Positions 26,853 through 35,527 of a stretch of 64,000 nt of DNA are shown one piece after another. The translations under genes were made by a program, and so were the position numbers. The stretch spans positions 540,241 to 604,240 of the forward strand of contig NZ_JADIKF010000038.1 in the NCBI RefSeq assembly GCF_016904945.1, in the 5' to 3' direction. The notes beneath the pieces are model-generated. The model made no database searches. It saw nothing but the letters and a program-made list of their open reading frames with translations, and had not been told where the DNA came from. How positions within the stretch are numbered: position 1 is the stretch's first letter; every line of letters begins with the position of its first letter. This DNA comes from Dyella mobilis (GTDB lineage Bacteria > Pseudomonadota > Gammaproteobacteria > Xanthomonadales > Rhodanobacteraceae).

Positions 26853-26881
26853 AAAAAGCCCGGCCTGTGACAGCCGGGCTT
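26853..26881 (-). terminator. Rho-independent terminator of the S53 peptidase gene
   Basis: On the minus strand a perfect 9-bp stem (AAGCCCGGC facing GCCGGGCTT, loop of 8) is followed by TTTTT. It lies 53 bases after the S53 peptidase stop and upstream of the TonB receptor start, so it separates the two transcripts. Confidence 0.88.
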
Positions 26882-26933
26882 GGTGATTTCCAGGCGCACT
26901 TCCGTGCGCGCCGGGCAACGCTTCAGAGACGGA

Positions 26934-29459
26934 TTAGAACGTCACGCTCCAGCTGTTGAGCGTGCCGTAATCGCCGTAATACTCCGGATCGTTGTCGATG
27001 ACCTTCAGCTTCCACGTACCGTTGGCCGTCACCGAGGAGGCATTCACCGTCCAGGTGGTGTTGATGTTGCCGTCATCGCCGTAGTCGGGGTTTTGCAGCA
27101 CGGCGTACGCACCGTTCGGCGCCACGATCTCAATGGTCAGGTCGCCCGACCAGTTGTGCGTGATGTTGGCGTGTATCTGCAGGTTGGTCGGTGCGTTGCC
27201 CGAGATGCCGGTCACCGCGATGCTGCTGGTGATGGTGGCATTGTCGTTGATCGCCACGGCCTTGTTGTTGCTGAACACGCCGCTGGTGCTGCCACCGCCG
27301 CCGGTGCTGCTGCTGGTCACGGTGACCGAGCCGGTCTTGGTGTTGGTCGCACCGGTGCTATCGGTGACCGTCAGCGTGACGGTGTAGGTGCCGGCAGCCG
27401 CATAGGTATGGCTAGGGCTGGCCGAGGTCGAGGTGCCGTTGTCGCCGAAGTTCCAGGCGTAGGTGCTGATGGTGCCGCCGGTATCGGTCGAGCTGTTGGT
27501 GAAGGTCGCCGTCAGGCCGCTCACCGTGTCGCTGAAGTTGGCGACCGGCTTGCCGGCCGGGGGAGGCGTGGTGCCGCCGCCGCCAGTGCTCGTGCCGCCC
27601 CAATACTTGGTGACGTAGGTGCTGAACTTGCTGATGTCCAGGCTGCCCCAGCCGGTGGTGGTGTCGTAGCCCGCGGCGGCGTTGTAGCCGTAGCCGCCGT
27701 AACCGTTGTTGCCCGAAGTCACGTCATGCAGCGGCGTGGCGTCCTTCGAGAAGTAGGTGTACATGTTCTGCGTCGGCAGGCCGAGCGAGTTGTTGTTGGC
27801 CGACTCGATACGTGCCCAGATGCCCACGAACAGCGGCGAAGCCAGGCTGGTGCCGCCCACCTGCTGGTTGGCCTGGCCGTTGATCACGATCAGTGCGCCG
27901 GTGCTCGATGCCGCATCGAACGCCACGTCCGGCAGTTCGCGCTTGGTGACCGTTGCGCCGAGCGCGCTGGTCTGCCAGGCCGGAGCCGCTTCGAACAGAC
28001 TCACGCCGCCGCCGGTCGCCCACAGGCGTTCGTTGTCGTCGGGCGTGCCGTTGTTGTTCTGGCCTTGCGGATCGATCTGCGCCAGGCCTTCGTTCCACAC
28101 CGTTTCACCGGACCAGGTGGTGGTGTTGGTGGTGCTCAGGGTGGTGCCGCCCACGGCAACGACGTCCGGCGAGCTGGCCGGTTCGCTCACGCCGTAGTGG
28201 CTGAGAGAGATCTCGGTGGTGCCGCTGGAGTTGGCGACATAACCCGGAGCGCCTTCGGTCGGATCGCTGGACCACTGGTACACGCCCGCGTCACCCGCGG
28301 CGACCGAGAAGATCTGGCCCTGCGCGACGGCCTGGGCAAACACCTTGTCGTCGGCAGCCTGCGTGCCGGAGTTGTTCGCAGCCGTTTCGTCTTCGCCCAG
28401 CGAGACGTTGATGACCTTGGCGACGTTGTCGGTCACCGCCTTGTTGTACGCGGCCGTGATAGTGGCGTCGGTCAGCTGGCTGTCGCTGCTGTCGCCGTTG
28501 ATTGCGGCGTAGAAGATCAGCTGCTTGACGCCGCCGGACACGCCGATGATGTCCTGGCTGTCCAGATCCCATTCGGACGGATCGCCGTCGCTGGCCAGCG
28601 TGCCGGTGCCGCCGGCGACCGTGGAGGTGTTCACCGTGGCCAGGTTGTTGTTGCTGGTGAAGGTGTTCAAGTCGGAAATGGTCTGGGTCATGTCACCCCA
28701 GGTGATGATGCCGACCACGGTGTTCGATGCGGTGGGCGTGCTGCCGGCATCGTAGATCGAGGCGAAATCGGTCGGGTTGTGGCCGACCTGCGTACCGGTC
28801 GTCGCCAGCTTGGCGGCGTCGGCGCTAATGCGGTGTGACATCACGTGCGGACGGGCAAAATCCTGCAGGCCCAGCACGCCGTCGACGATGCCGCCCAGCG
28901 ATTGCGGCACGGTCACGTCCGACGCATTGGCGAAGTGCTTCTTGCCCTTGTAGCTGAAGGTCTTCATGTTGGCGTTGAACGCCGCATTGGCAGCAGCAGA
29001 GGTACCATCCGCCGACACGAACAGATTGTTCGGTGCCACCTTGATGTTGGTGAAGCCGTAGGACTTCAGGTGCGACACCACCGTCTGCACTTGCGCTTCG
29101 GTCGGCGCGTACTGGGCCTTGAACTGTGCAGGCGTCAGGAACTGGTGATAGCTGGCGCTGCCAGGCTGGTTAACCGCATGCAGGAAGCTCTGCAGCGCAT
29201 CCACGTTGCGCAGATTCAGGCTCACTTCCACGTGCAGTTTCTTGCTCTGTTCCAGCGGCATGATCTGCGAGGCCTCGATCGAAGGATGGCCCGTCATCAT
29301 CAGCGTGGAAATTTTGCTGCCATTGTTCTGGATGCCCGCGTGCGTACGCGTCGATACCCAGTTGTTGCCGGCCTGCGCCGACATCGACACCAGTGCCAGC
29401 GACAGCGCCGCCGGCAACAACAGTTTGCGATTCCCCGTAAAACCAAAACGACTCGACAT
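26934..29459 (-). CDS. Secreted S53 peptidase (sedolisin) with PKD and P domains
   Basis: The start ATG at 29459 (MSSRFGFTGNRKLL) has GGGAG upstream and gives 841 residues. A signal peptide ends at MSAQA. The pro-domain (about residues 40-200; LHVEVSLNLRNVDALQ, YHQFLTPAQFKAQYAPT) is the Pro-kumamolisin type. The catalytic domain has the S53 triad: Glu and Asp in SEWDLDSQD, Ser in GGTSLASPLFVG, with the oxyanion region VSLGEDE. After a TPPPAGKP linker comes a PKD domain (VANFSDTVSGLTATF, YAWNFGDNGTSTS) and a proprotein-convertase P domain (NKAVAINDNATI, ITHNWSGDLTIEI). These acid peptidases are secreted and self-processed. It lies between the FecR pair and the TonB receptor and may supply peptides to the latter. 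Confidence 0.92.
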   Translation of the reverse strand: MSSRFGFTGNRKLLLPAALSLALVSMSAQAGNNWVSTRTHAGIQNNGSKISTLMMTGHPSIEASQIMPLEQSKKLHVEVSLNLRNVDALQSFLHAVNQPGSASYHQFLTPAQFKAQYAPTEAQVQTVVSHLKSYGFTNIKVAPNNLFVSADGTSAAANAAFNANMKTFSYKGKKHFANASDVTVPQSLGGIVDGVLGLQDFARPHVMSHRISADAAKLATTGTQVGHNPTDFASIYDAGSTPTASNTVVGIITWGDMTQTISDLNTFTSNNNLATVNTSTVAGGTGTLASDGDPSEWDLDSQDIIGVSGGVKQLIFYAAINGDSSDSQLTDATITAAYNKAVTDNVAKVINVSLGEDETAANNSGTQAADDKVFAQAVAQGQIFSVAAGDAGVYQWSSDPTEGAPGYVANSSGTTEISLSHYGVSEPASSPDVVAVGGTTLSTTNTTTWSGETVWNEGLAQIDPQGQNNNGTPDDNERLWATGGGVSLFEAAPAWQTSALGATVTKRELPDVAFDAASSTGALIVINGQANQQVGGTSLASPLFVGIWARIESANNNSLGLPTQNMYTYFSKDATPLHDVTSGNNGYGGYGYNAAAGYDTTTGWGSLDISKFSTYVTKYWGGTSTGGGGTTPPPAGKPVANFSDTVSGLTATFTNSSTDTGGTISTYAWNFGDNGTSTSASPSHTYAAAGTYTVTLTVTDSTGATNTKTGSVTVTSSSTGGGGSTSGVFSNNKAVAINDNATITSSIAVTGISGNAPTNLQIHANITHNWSGDLTIEIVAPNGAYAVLQNPDYGDDGNINTTWTVNASSVTANGTWKLKVIDNDPEYYGDYGTLNSWSVTF

Positions 29460-29961
29460 TGAGTGAACTCCCGAATTTTGGGACAAGCGAACCCGATGCG
29501 GCTCGCAAGCCCCATGAAGTAGTTGTTGCCGCGCGTGCGGCATCTCGAATCACTGCGTGTCTGGCGGCCCACGAAGGCTCTCAGAGGCCGACGTCCCCTA
29601 CGTTCCTTGTACGTCGGTGCTGCAGTTCCGCCGATGAATAAGACGCGTGCGTGAAAGGAATCCCCACCCGCGTGCGATGACGAAGATCAACTTTGTGGCG
29701 TGGTTCGCACGAATGTCGCTTTTGTCATTTTGTCGTAAGCGTGCGTTGCGCACTGACGAATGCGAGTGTCGAATGTAGATCGGGTTAGCGCAGCGTAACC
29801 CGACAATTGCGAAAGGTTAGGAGTAAGTGGAGAGAAGTGAGAAATAAGCAAAGCCACGGCATGGCTTCGCCTTTCTCTTAATTCTCGCTTCTCTCCACTC
29901 ACTCATCGGCTGTTGGGTTACGTTTCGCTAACCCAACCTACGCATTACGCGATGTGCGGTC
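29460..29961. repeat. Intergenic region with nested inverted repeats (REP doublet)
   Basis: No gene is present in these 502 bases. Two REP-like palindromes in inverted order, GGGTTAGCGCAGCGTAACCC (from 29783) and its variant around 29914-29934, flank an inner pair at 29827-29848 and 29877-29898 (GTGGAGAGAAGTGAGAA and its complement, about 20 of 22 matching). The whole 29778-29945 segment can fold into one long hairpin, as in REPIN doublets. A further copy of the outer palindrome is at 43189-43219. Confidence 0.72.
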
Positions 29962-30975
29962 TTACTGATTGCGCAGCAATTCGATCTGCGTAGCGCTGAT
30001 GCGCTTGGTGTGGATGGGCCAGCCCTGCTGCAGCATCATTAACATGGTCTGCTGATCGTGCGTGTTGAAAACACCGCTGACGCGGATGTCCTGCAGCGAT
30101 GCATCGCCAATCTGCAATTTGGTGTTGCTGTAGCGGTTCATTTCCGCGAGCAGGTCCGCCAGCCGCCAGTCGTGCACGAACAGCTTGCCCTGGGTCCACG
30201 CTTGCGCCTGCGGCACATCCACCGGATGCACGGGCGTGATGTGTCCGCCGTCGTCGTAGGCCAGGCCCTGGCCGGCTACCAATGCCGCTTCCTGCCTGGC
30301 TCCGTCGGGGGATGCCGCGGCAATGGCGAGTTTGCCCTGCAGCAGGGCGACTTCGGTGGCGTGCTCGTCGAGCCGCACCTGGAATCGCGTACCGACCGCG
30401 GTCACGGTGCCGCTGCCCGCATGCACCACGAACGGCCAGGCGTGATTGCCATGCACCGAAAACTGCGCCTGGCCGTGCATCAGATCCACGCGGCGCACGT
30501 GCGCGTCGTAGCGCACGGTCAGTTGCGTATCCGTATCGAGCAGGATCGAGGAGCCGTCGGACAGGGTGACGGTCTGCGCCTGGCCGGTGGTCGTGGCGTA
30601 GGCAACACCTTCAGATGCGGCCGGCGTTGCCAGCCAGCGAGGCAGCACTACGGCAGCCACCAGCAGGGCGAAGCCGGCGGCGAAAGCCGGAAACAGCCAG
30701 TGCCGCCGGAACCGTTCCGCCGGCTCCGGACGCAGTGCGCGGGCGGCTGCGGCCATCACGGCGGGATCTTTTACGGCGTCTTCGCTCTGCTTCCACAGCA
30801 GCTCGATTTCGCGATAAGCCGCCGCATTGGCCGGGTCGGCCGTGCGCCAGTGCTCGAATGCGGAGCGTTCGTTGGCAGGGCAGTTCGGTTCGAGCAGGCG
30901 CACGAACCAGTGCTCGGCTTCGTCGTACGAGCCCAGCGCCGCGCCCCTGTTTGTATTCCGCCTGTCCATGTCCAT
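29962..30975 (-). CDS. FecR-family anti-sigma/sensor protein
   Basis: This 337-residue single-pass inner-membrane protein has a cytoplasmic DUF4880 part (EAEHWFVRLL, FEHWRTADPANAAAYREIELLW, residues about 14-70). One transmembrane helix (WLFPAFAAGFALLVAAVVLP, about 112-131) is followed by a periplasmic FecR domain (TVTLSDGSSILLDTDTQL, GTRFQVRL) and a C-terminal STN-like secretin/TonB contact region (LADLLAEMNRYSNTKLQIGD). The ATG at 30975 overlaps the sigma gene stop (TAATG), so the two are coupled. It would hold or activate the ECF sigma factor in response to the STN domain of a TonB receptor. The receptor at 23595 is the obvious candidate, though an S53 peptidase gene intervenes. Confidence 0.92.
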   Translation of the reverse strand: MDMDRRNTNRGAALGSYDEAEHWFVRLLEPNCPANERSAFEHWRTADPANAAAYREIELLWKQSEDAVKDPAVMAAAARALRPEPAERFRRHWLFPAFAAGFALLVAAVVLPRWLATPAASEGVAYATTTGQAQTVTLSDGSSILLDTDTQLTVRYDAHVRRVDLMHGQAQFSVHGNHAWPFVVHAGSGTVTAVGTRFQVRLDEHATEVALLQGKLAIAAASPDGARQEAALVAGQGLAYDDGGHITPVHPVDVPQAQAWTQGKLFVHDWRLADLLAEMNRYSNTKLQIGDASLQDIRVSGVFNTHDQQTMLMMLQQGWPIHTKRISATQIELLRNQ

Positions 30976-31556
30976 TAAAACGTGTCCGATGAGGAATCGC
31001 CTACCTTGCGCCGCAATTGCGACAGGGCGGTGGCGAGGTGCTTTTCCACCATCTTGACGGAAATGCCGCAACGCTCGGCGATCTGCAGGTGGCTCAGGTC
31101 GTGCACCCGCTTGAGCAGGTAGACGCGCTGGCACTTCGGCGGCAGCTCCAGGATGGCCTTGGACAAGCGGGCCACCTGCTGGTCGTAAACCGCGCGTTGT
31201 TCCGGCGTGTGCTCGGTGGCGGCGATTTCCAGCCCCTCCAGTGCGACGTGTTCTTTGCGGTGATGGGTCAGTGCCACGCGGAACTGGTCGTGCGCGACAT
31301 TCACCGCGATACGGTAAAGCAGTTGCTTCCAGGCCGACGGCGGCTCCGACTCGCGATAGCGCAGCAGTCGGGTCAGGCTTTCCTGCGCGGCATCCTCGGC
31401 ATCCTGCTCGGACGCCGTTCGCCCGCGCAGAAACTGCACCAGTCCGCGGAACTGGCCGCGGATGAATGCGTCGAAATGCCGTGCATTGGCGCGTACGTCG
31501 ATGGCCGGGTTTTCCGGCAACGGAACGATCGACGCGCCTTCCCGCTTATTTTCCAT
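30975..31556 (-). CDS. ECF sigma factor, FecI-like
   Basis: The start chosen is the ATG at 31556 (MENKREGASIVPL); the frame is open further upstream but reads as non-protein-like. The 193-residue protein has sigma region 2 (FDAFIRGQFRGLVQFLRG, EQDAEDAAQESLTRLLRY) and region 4 (LSKAILELPPKCQRVYLLK, then the helix-turn-helix LSHLQIAERCGISVKMVEKHL). It is the FecI group and lies one base apart from its FecR partner. It probably drives transcription of a TonB-receptor gene. A TTG two codons upstream (31562) is an alternative start with a better-placed GGCGGG. Confidence 0.92.
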   Translation of the reverse strand: MENKREGASIVPLPENPAIDVRANARHFDAFIRGQFRGLVQFLRGRTASEQDAEDAAQESLTRLLRYRESEPPSAWKQLLYRIAVNVAHDQFRVALTHHRKEHVALEGLEIAATEHTPEQRAVYDQQVARLSKAILELPPKCQRVYLLKRVHDLSHLQIAERCGISVKMVEKHLATALSQLRRKVGDSSSDTF

Positions 31557-31769
31557 CCCCAACTGATCACCCGCCCAACACCGGCTCGAATGTGCAGCAA
31601 AAAGCGTCTGCGTGCAACGAATTTGCCACAAAGGATGCGCGCGGCGTTCACGCCGGCATTTTTCTTTGTCAGCTTGTCGCAAGCGAAAGACGGGTATTGC
31701 GCCGACTGCGGTGCGACGCGAGCGGGGTGGATGCGTTGCGATGGTGATGCAACGTCGAACGCCACCAGA

Positions 31770-31943
31770 TCATTTCGCTTCGATCGCCGTCCTCAGTTTC
31801 TGCGCCAAGGATTGAATGACGATCAGGTCGGTTGCTGCGTCTCCCAGGTCTTCTGCCTCCTGCGCGAGCAGGCTTTCCTGGTAGCGCTTCAATGAAAGAA
31901 GAAGGTAGGCCATTTCTTTAGGGGAAACTTCCAGGTGGATCAT
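31770..31943 (-). CDS. Small hypothetical protein, 57 residues
   Basis: This short gene reads MIHLEVSPKEMAYLLLSL at the N-terminus, continues with an amphipathic Glu/Ala-rich helix (KRYQESLLAQEAEDLGDA) and ends LAQKLRTAIEAK. GGAG lies 5 bases upstream of the ATG. It is soluble, helical and acidic, without Cys. It ends about 210 bases before the sigma factor start on the same strand, so it could share a promoter region or be a separate transcript. No family recognised. The good ribosome-binding site and the typical protein composition make it likely to be real. Confidence 0.65.
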   Translation of the reverse strand: MIHLEVSPKEMAYLLLSLKRYQESLLAQEAEDLGDAATDLIVIQSLAQKLRTAIEAK

Positions 31944-32151
31944 GGCGGCTCCGAATGGTTAAAAAAATGTAAATTCGATCGCCACCCGGTGAGCGGGCCA
32001 GGAATCGGCCTGATAAAGAGCTATTCCGAAGGCCTCCACGGCGGCCGCAAGGGGCTCGCCGCCCGCGGCGCCTCGCCCCTATGCAAATTCCAAAAATTAG
32101 TGCCATCTTATGCGTCTGCTACTTCACCAAAGCTAAGGACAAGGACACACC

Positions 32152-32766
32152 ATGCGTATCGATCGAACAATGATGGCTCTTGCGGCAGTGGCTCTGGCAG
32201 GTTTGCCGGGCGCCGCCGTGCACGCTCAGTCCAGCAGCGGCTCCTTGCCGAGCAACGGACCGGCAGTGGCCGGCATCTGCTATTTGTCCCGCGAGGCGGT
32301 TTTCGCCAACGCCAAGGTGGGCCAGGCGGCTTCCGCGCGCCTGAAGCAGTTGGCCGAGCAGGCACAGAGCCAGATCGATGCCGAGCGCAAGCCGATCGAA
32401 GCGGACGTCCAGGCGTATCGCGCCAAGGCCAGTTCGATGTCGGCCGATCAGCGCCAAGCGCAGGAACAGGCGCTGGGCCAGCGCATGCAGGGCGTGCAGA
32501 CCGACCAGCAGACCAAGGCCCGCCAGCTCGAAGCGACGCGCGCCAAGGCGATGGACCAGATCGCATCGTATGCGCAGCCGGTCATCGCCAGCGCCTACTC
32601 CAGCAAGGGCTGCGGCGTGTTGTTCGATCGCAACGTGGTGTTGAGCGGCAACATGGCCAACGACCTCACGCCTGCCGTGGTGCAGGGCTTGGACGCCAAG
32701 GTCACCACCATCTCCTTCAATCTGGAGCCGGCGCCGGTTGCCAACACGGGCAGCACCACGCGCTGA
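32152..32766 (+). CDS. OmpH/Skp-family periplasmic chaperone-like protein
   Basis: This 204-residue protein has a signal peptide (MRIDRTMMALAAVALAGLPGAAVHA) and an N-terminal strand (VAGICYLSREAVFANAKVG) followed by a long coiled-coil of about 90 residues (RLKQLAEQAQSQIDAERKPIE...RQLEATRAKAMDQI). A closing strand segment GCGVLFDRNVVLSG with ANDLTPAVVQGLDAKV ends it. This head-tentacle-head order is that of OmpH/Skp, which bind unfolded outer-membrane proteins. The usual genomic context (bamA, lpxD) is absent, so this is a second, stand-alone paralogue. A strong bidirectional terminator follows. Confidence 0.88.
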   Translation: MRIDRTMMALAAVALAGLPGAAVHAQSSSGSLPSNGPAVAGICYLSREAVFANAKVGQAASARLKQLAEQAQSQIDAERKPIEADVQAYRAKASSMSADQRQAQEQALGQRMQGVQTDQQTKARQLEATRAKAMDQIASYAQPVIASAYSSKGCGVLFDRNVVLSGNMANDLTPAVVQGLDAKVTTISFNLEPAPVANTGSTTR

Positions 32767-32789
32767 ACGGCTGTCGTTTCGACGAACGC

Positions 32790-32820
32790 AAAAAGGAGGG
32801 GCCATGCCCCTCCTTTTTTT
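32790..32820. terminator. Bidirectional rho-independent terminator
   Basis: A perfect stem AAGGAGGGGC/GCCCCTCCTT with a CAT loop (32793-32815) is followed by a run of T on the plus strand and preceded by a run of A. It can therefore stop both the OmpH-like gene (plus) and the isoamylase gene (minus), whose stops lie 24 and 11 bases away. Confidence 0.92.
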
Positions 32821-32830
32821 GTGCGGATCA

Positions 32831-35167
32831 TTATTTGGAAATCAGCAGCAACAGCGATTGCCCGCATTGGTTGTAGGTCGCACCACTGCCGCCGATCAGC
32901 GTTTCATTGCCCGGTGTGACCCAGGTGTTGGGGCCGTCGTTCCAGTTGCAGGTGTCGGTGACGCGGTACCAGTTGGTGCCGGTGGGCGGTGGCGGCAGGG
33001 TGAAGGTCACCTGGCCGGACCAACCGTTGTAGGCGATGTAGATGGAGTTGGCATCGCCGAACGACGAACCATTGATCGTGTACGCAATGGCGTAGTTGCT
33101 GGTATTGCTCCAATAGCTGCTGGTGGCCTGCACACCGCTCGGTTCCCACCATTCCACCTGGCTGCTGGTGTACCAGTTTGCCGGACGCAGGGCTGGGTGC
33201 GCGAGGCGGAAGGCGATGGCGCGTTGCGCGAAGTTGTAGAAATTGGATTGGTCGCTGGTCCACGAGTAAGTCAGCCAGTTGGCGGTGGAGTCGACGTTGT
33301 AGGGATTGTTGTTGCACTGGAGCGAGCGCAGGTATTCGTCGCCGCCGGCCATGATCGGCGTACCGGCCGAGAGCATGGTGAATGCCAGTCCGGTGCGTGC
33401 CGCGCGGCGTTGATCCAAGGCGGCGCCGCCCTGGTTCCAGCTGTAGTTGGTGCTGTTGCCGCCGGATGAGGGACCGTAAGGCCAGCCCTGGCTATTGTTC
33501 GGGTTGTCGCAGGAGTAGATGTCGAACAGCGTAAAGCCGTCGTGGATATCCATGTAGTTGGTGGAGTTCCACGGATAGCGGCCATTGCCTTGAAAGATAT
33601 TGGCCGAGCCGGTGAAGTCCTGTGCATCCTGGCCAATGGAGATGGTCATGTTGCCCAGTTCGTTCTGCGCCTGGCGAAGCGTGGCCTGGAACGCGCCGTT
33701 CCATTCCGACCAGCCGGCTGGGAATTGTCCCTGGTCGTTGCCGCCGCTGGCGCTCCACGGTTCGGCAAACAAATCCAGTCCCGTTCCGCCGCCAGCCGGA
33801 CGCACGGTGAAGTTGGCGAGAATCTGGTTGATAGCCACCTTGGAATCGGAGGCATCGAAATTGAAGCCGCCGTTCGGGCAGTTCGGTGCGGCTGCTTCGT
33901 ACGATTGGTTCAAACAGTTGTTGCCGAGAATCGGTCCCTCGTCGAAACGGAAACCGTCGACGCCCATCGTGTTGCTCCAGTAAGCGAGCGAATCGATGAT
34001 CATCTGCTGTGCGACGGGGTTGTAGGTGTTGAAGTTGGCGCCGATGCCAGTGTCGTCGTAGAAATACTGGTTGCCGGTGGTCAGTTCGTAGTACGTGGCG
34101 TTGTCCAGGCCGCGCCAGGAAATTTCGGTGGCGGTGGTCGGATCGGTGCTGGTCCAGGTGCCTCCTTCAGCGGTGTGGTTGTACACCACGTCCATGTACA
34201 CCTTGATGCCGGCGTTGTGGAATGCCTTCACCATGGCCTGGAATTCCGCGGTGGGACCGCCAGCGGCCTTGTTATAAGCGTAGCGACGATCGGGGGCGAA
34301 GAAGTCCTCCGTCATGTAGCCCCAGTAATTCTGGTCCTGGGTCGAATTGGGGATCACGTCGTTTTCGTCGTTCTGCGTTTCCTGCATCGGCAGAAACTCC
34401 ACCGCCGTCACGCCGAGGCTGGCCAGGTAGCTCGCTTTCAAGCCTGCGCCGTAATAGGTGCCTTGATACTGCGAAGGAATGCTCGAATCCTGCTTGGTCA
34501 GGCCGCGCACATTTACTTCGTAGATCACGTCGTCTTTCTGCGCGCGCGTGGGTTTGGTGCCGGTGCCTTGCGTGCTGGGTGGAAGCACGATGCCCTTGGG
34601 CGCGTACGTGCCGCTGTCGATCTGGCGATACGCAACGCCGAAGGTCGAGTCGACAGTAGCGCCGGTGGCGAAGATGTCGGCGTCCTGGTTTTGCGCGTTG
34701 AGCGGATCCTGGCTGATTTCCTGTGCATAGGGATCCAGCAGCAGCTTGTTGGGATTGAAGCGGTCGCCGTTGCTGTCCACATCGGAAACGAAGCCCGTCG
34801 AAGAGCCTTTGCTCCAACTGCTGCTGTAGGGCCAGTTCGGCCCCCACGCGCGGTAGCCGTAATACACCGAACCGGTGATGCCGGCATTCTGGATCGACGA
34901 AACCGGTACCACCACCTGCCACACCCCGCTGCCTACGTTGGTCAGCGCATACGTCGCGGATTCCTGCACGCCATAGCCGGCGCTGTACAAGTACAACACC
35001 ATGCGGGTGGCATTGGCGGAATACACGCGGAAGGTGATTTGCGTCTGTTGTGCGTTGTAGCTGGCGCCAAGGCTCATGCTGTCGATGGTGGCGCGGGCGG
35101 GCATTGGCGATAGCGCGGCCAGGCCTGCGCAAGCCAGCATGGCGACGAAAAATTTCGGACACTTCAT
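32831..35167 (-). CDS. Secreted isoamylase (GH13 glycogen debranching enzyme)
   Basis: The ATG at 35167 (MKCPKFFVAMLACAG) has GGAGG 9 bases upstream and gives 778 residues, the size of Pseudomonas isoamylase. A signal peptide (to about residue 26) precedes a CBM48 domain (SLGASYNAQQTQITFRVYS, to about 150). The catalytic barrel has GH13 region I DVVYNHT, region II GFRFDEGPI (nucleophile Asp), region III DLFAEPW (acid Glu) and region IV DIHDGFTLFD. A small beta-domain closes the protein (SIYIAYNGWSG). It hydrolyses alpha-1,6 branch points of glycogen or amylopectin outside the cytoplasm (EC 3.2.1.68). It is a single-gene transcript. Confidence 0.93.
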   Translation of the reverse strand: MKCPKFFVAMLACAGLAALSPMPARATIDSMSLGASYNAQQTQITFRVYSANATRMVLYLYSAGYGVQESATYALTNVGSGVWQVVVPVSSIQNAGITGSVYYGYRAWGPNWPYSSSWSKGSSTGFVSDVDSNGDRFNPNKLLLDPYAQEISQDPLNAQNQDADIFATGATVDSTFGVAYRQIDSGTYAPKGIVLPPSTQGTGTKPTRAQKDDVIYEVNVRGLTKQDSSIPSQYQGTYYGAGLKASYLASLGVTAVEFLPMQETQNDENDVIPNSTQDQNYWGYMTEDFFAPDRRYAYNKAAGGPTAEFQAMVKAFHNAGIKVYMDVVYNHTAEGGTWTSTDPTTATEISWRGLDNATYYELTTGNQYFYDDTGIGANFNTYNPVAQQMIIDSLAYWSNTMGVDGFRFDEGPILGNNCLNQSYEAAAPNCPNGGFNFDASDSKVAINQILANFTVRPAGGGTGLDLFAEPWSASGGNDQGQFPAGWSEWNGAFQATLRQAQNELGNMTISIGQDAQDFTGSANIFQGNGRYPWNSTNYMDIHDGFTLFDIYSCDNPNNSQGWPYGPSSGGNSTNYSWNQGGAALDQRRAARTGLAFTMLSAGTPIMAGGDEYLRSLQCNNNPYNVDSTANWLTYSWTSDQSNFYNFAQRAIAFRLAHPALRPANWYTSSQVEWWEPSGVQATSSYWSNTSNYAIAYTINGSSFGDANSIYIAYNGWSGQVTFTLPPPPTGTNWYRVTDTCNWNDGPNTWVTPGNETLIGGSGATYNQCGQSLLLLISK

Positions 35168-35527
35168 TAGGGCATGCCTCCATCCTGCTTCGTAAGTGAA
35201 GAGGTGCAATGGATGTGCTGTCTTGAGTTCCCTGAAGGCGCAAGCAGGCTTCTCAGCCCGCGTTGCCGCAGCTGTGTCGTAGGCGAATCGATCTCCCCAT
35301 CGATTTTGTGAAACTTGCGCTAGTGGCGAGAGCTGGTGCGAGGGATGTTAGGAAGCATCGCGGTGCAGCAACCAGCGGCTGCATACGTATTCATTGAAGA
35401 AAGATGGACGGCTTTCACGTGGAAAACACGAAAGTCGATCTGCCGCAAGAGCCAATGTGGCAACCACAAAAAACGCCGCGACGAGGCGCGGCGTTCTTTC
35501 GAATACGGTAGGGATGTTATTCGCGCA
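35168..35527. other. Intergenic region between isoamylase and DUF4142 genes
   Basis: No gene is evident in these 360 bases. The part near 35170-35300 would contain the isoamylase promoter; the part near 35467-35498 holds the terminator of the DUF4142 gene. I see no other structure. Confidence 0.45.
35467..35498 (-). terminator. Rho-independent terminator of the DUF4142 gene
   Basis: On the minus strand the stem AACGCCGCG/CGCGGCGTT (9 bp, loop of 6) is followed by TTTTTTG. It lies about 30 bases after the stop of the DUF4142 gene. Confidence 0.88.
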
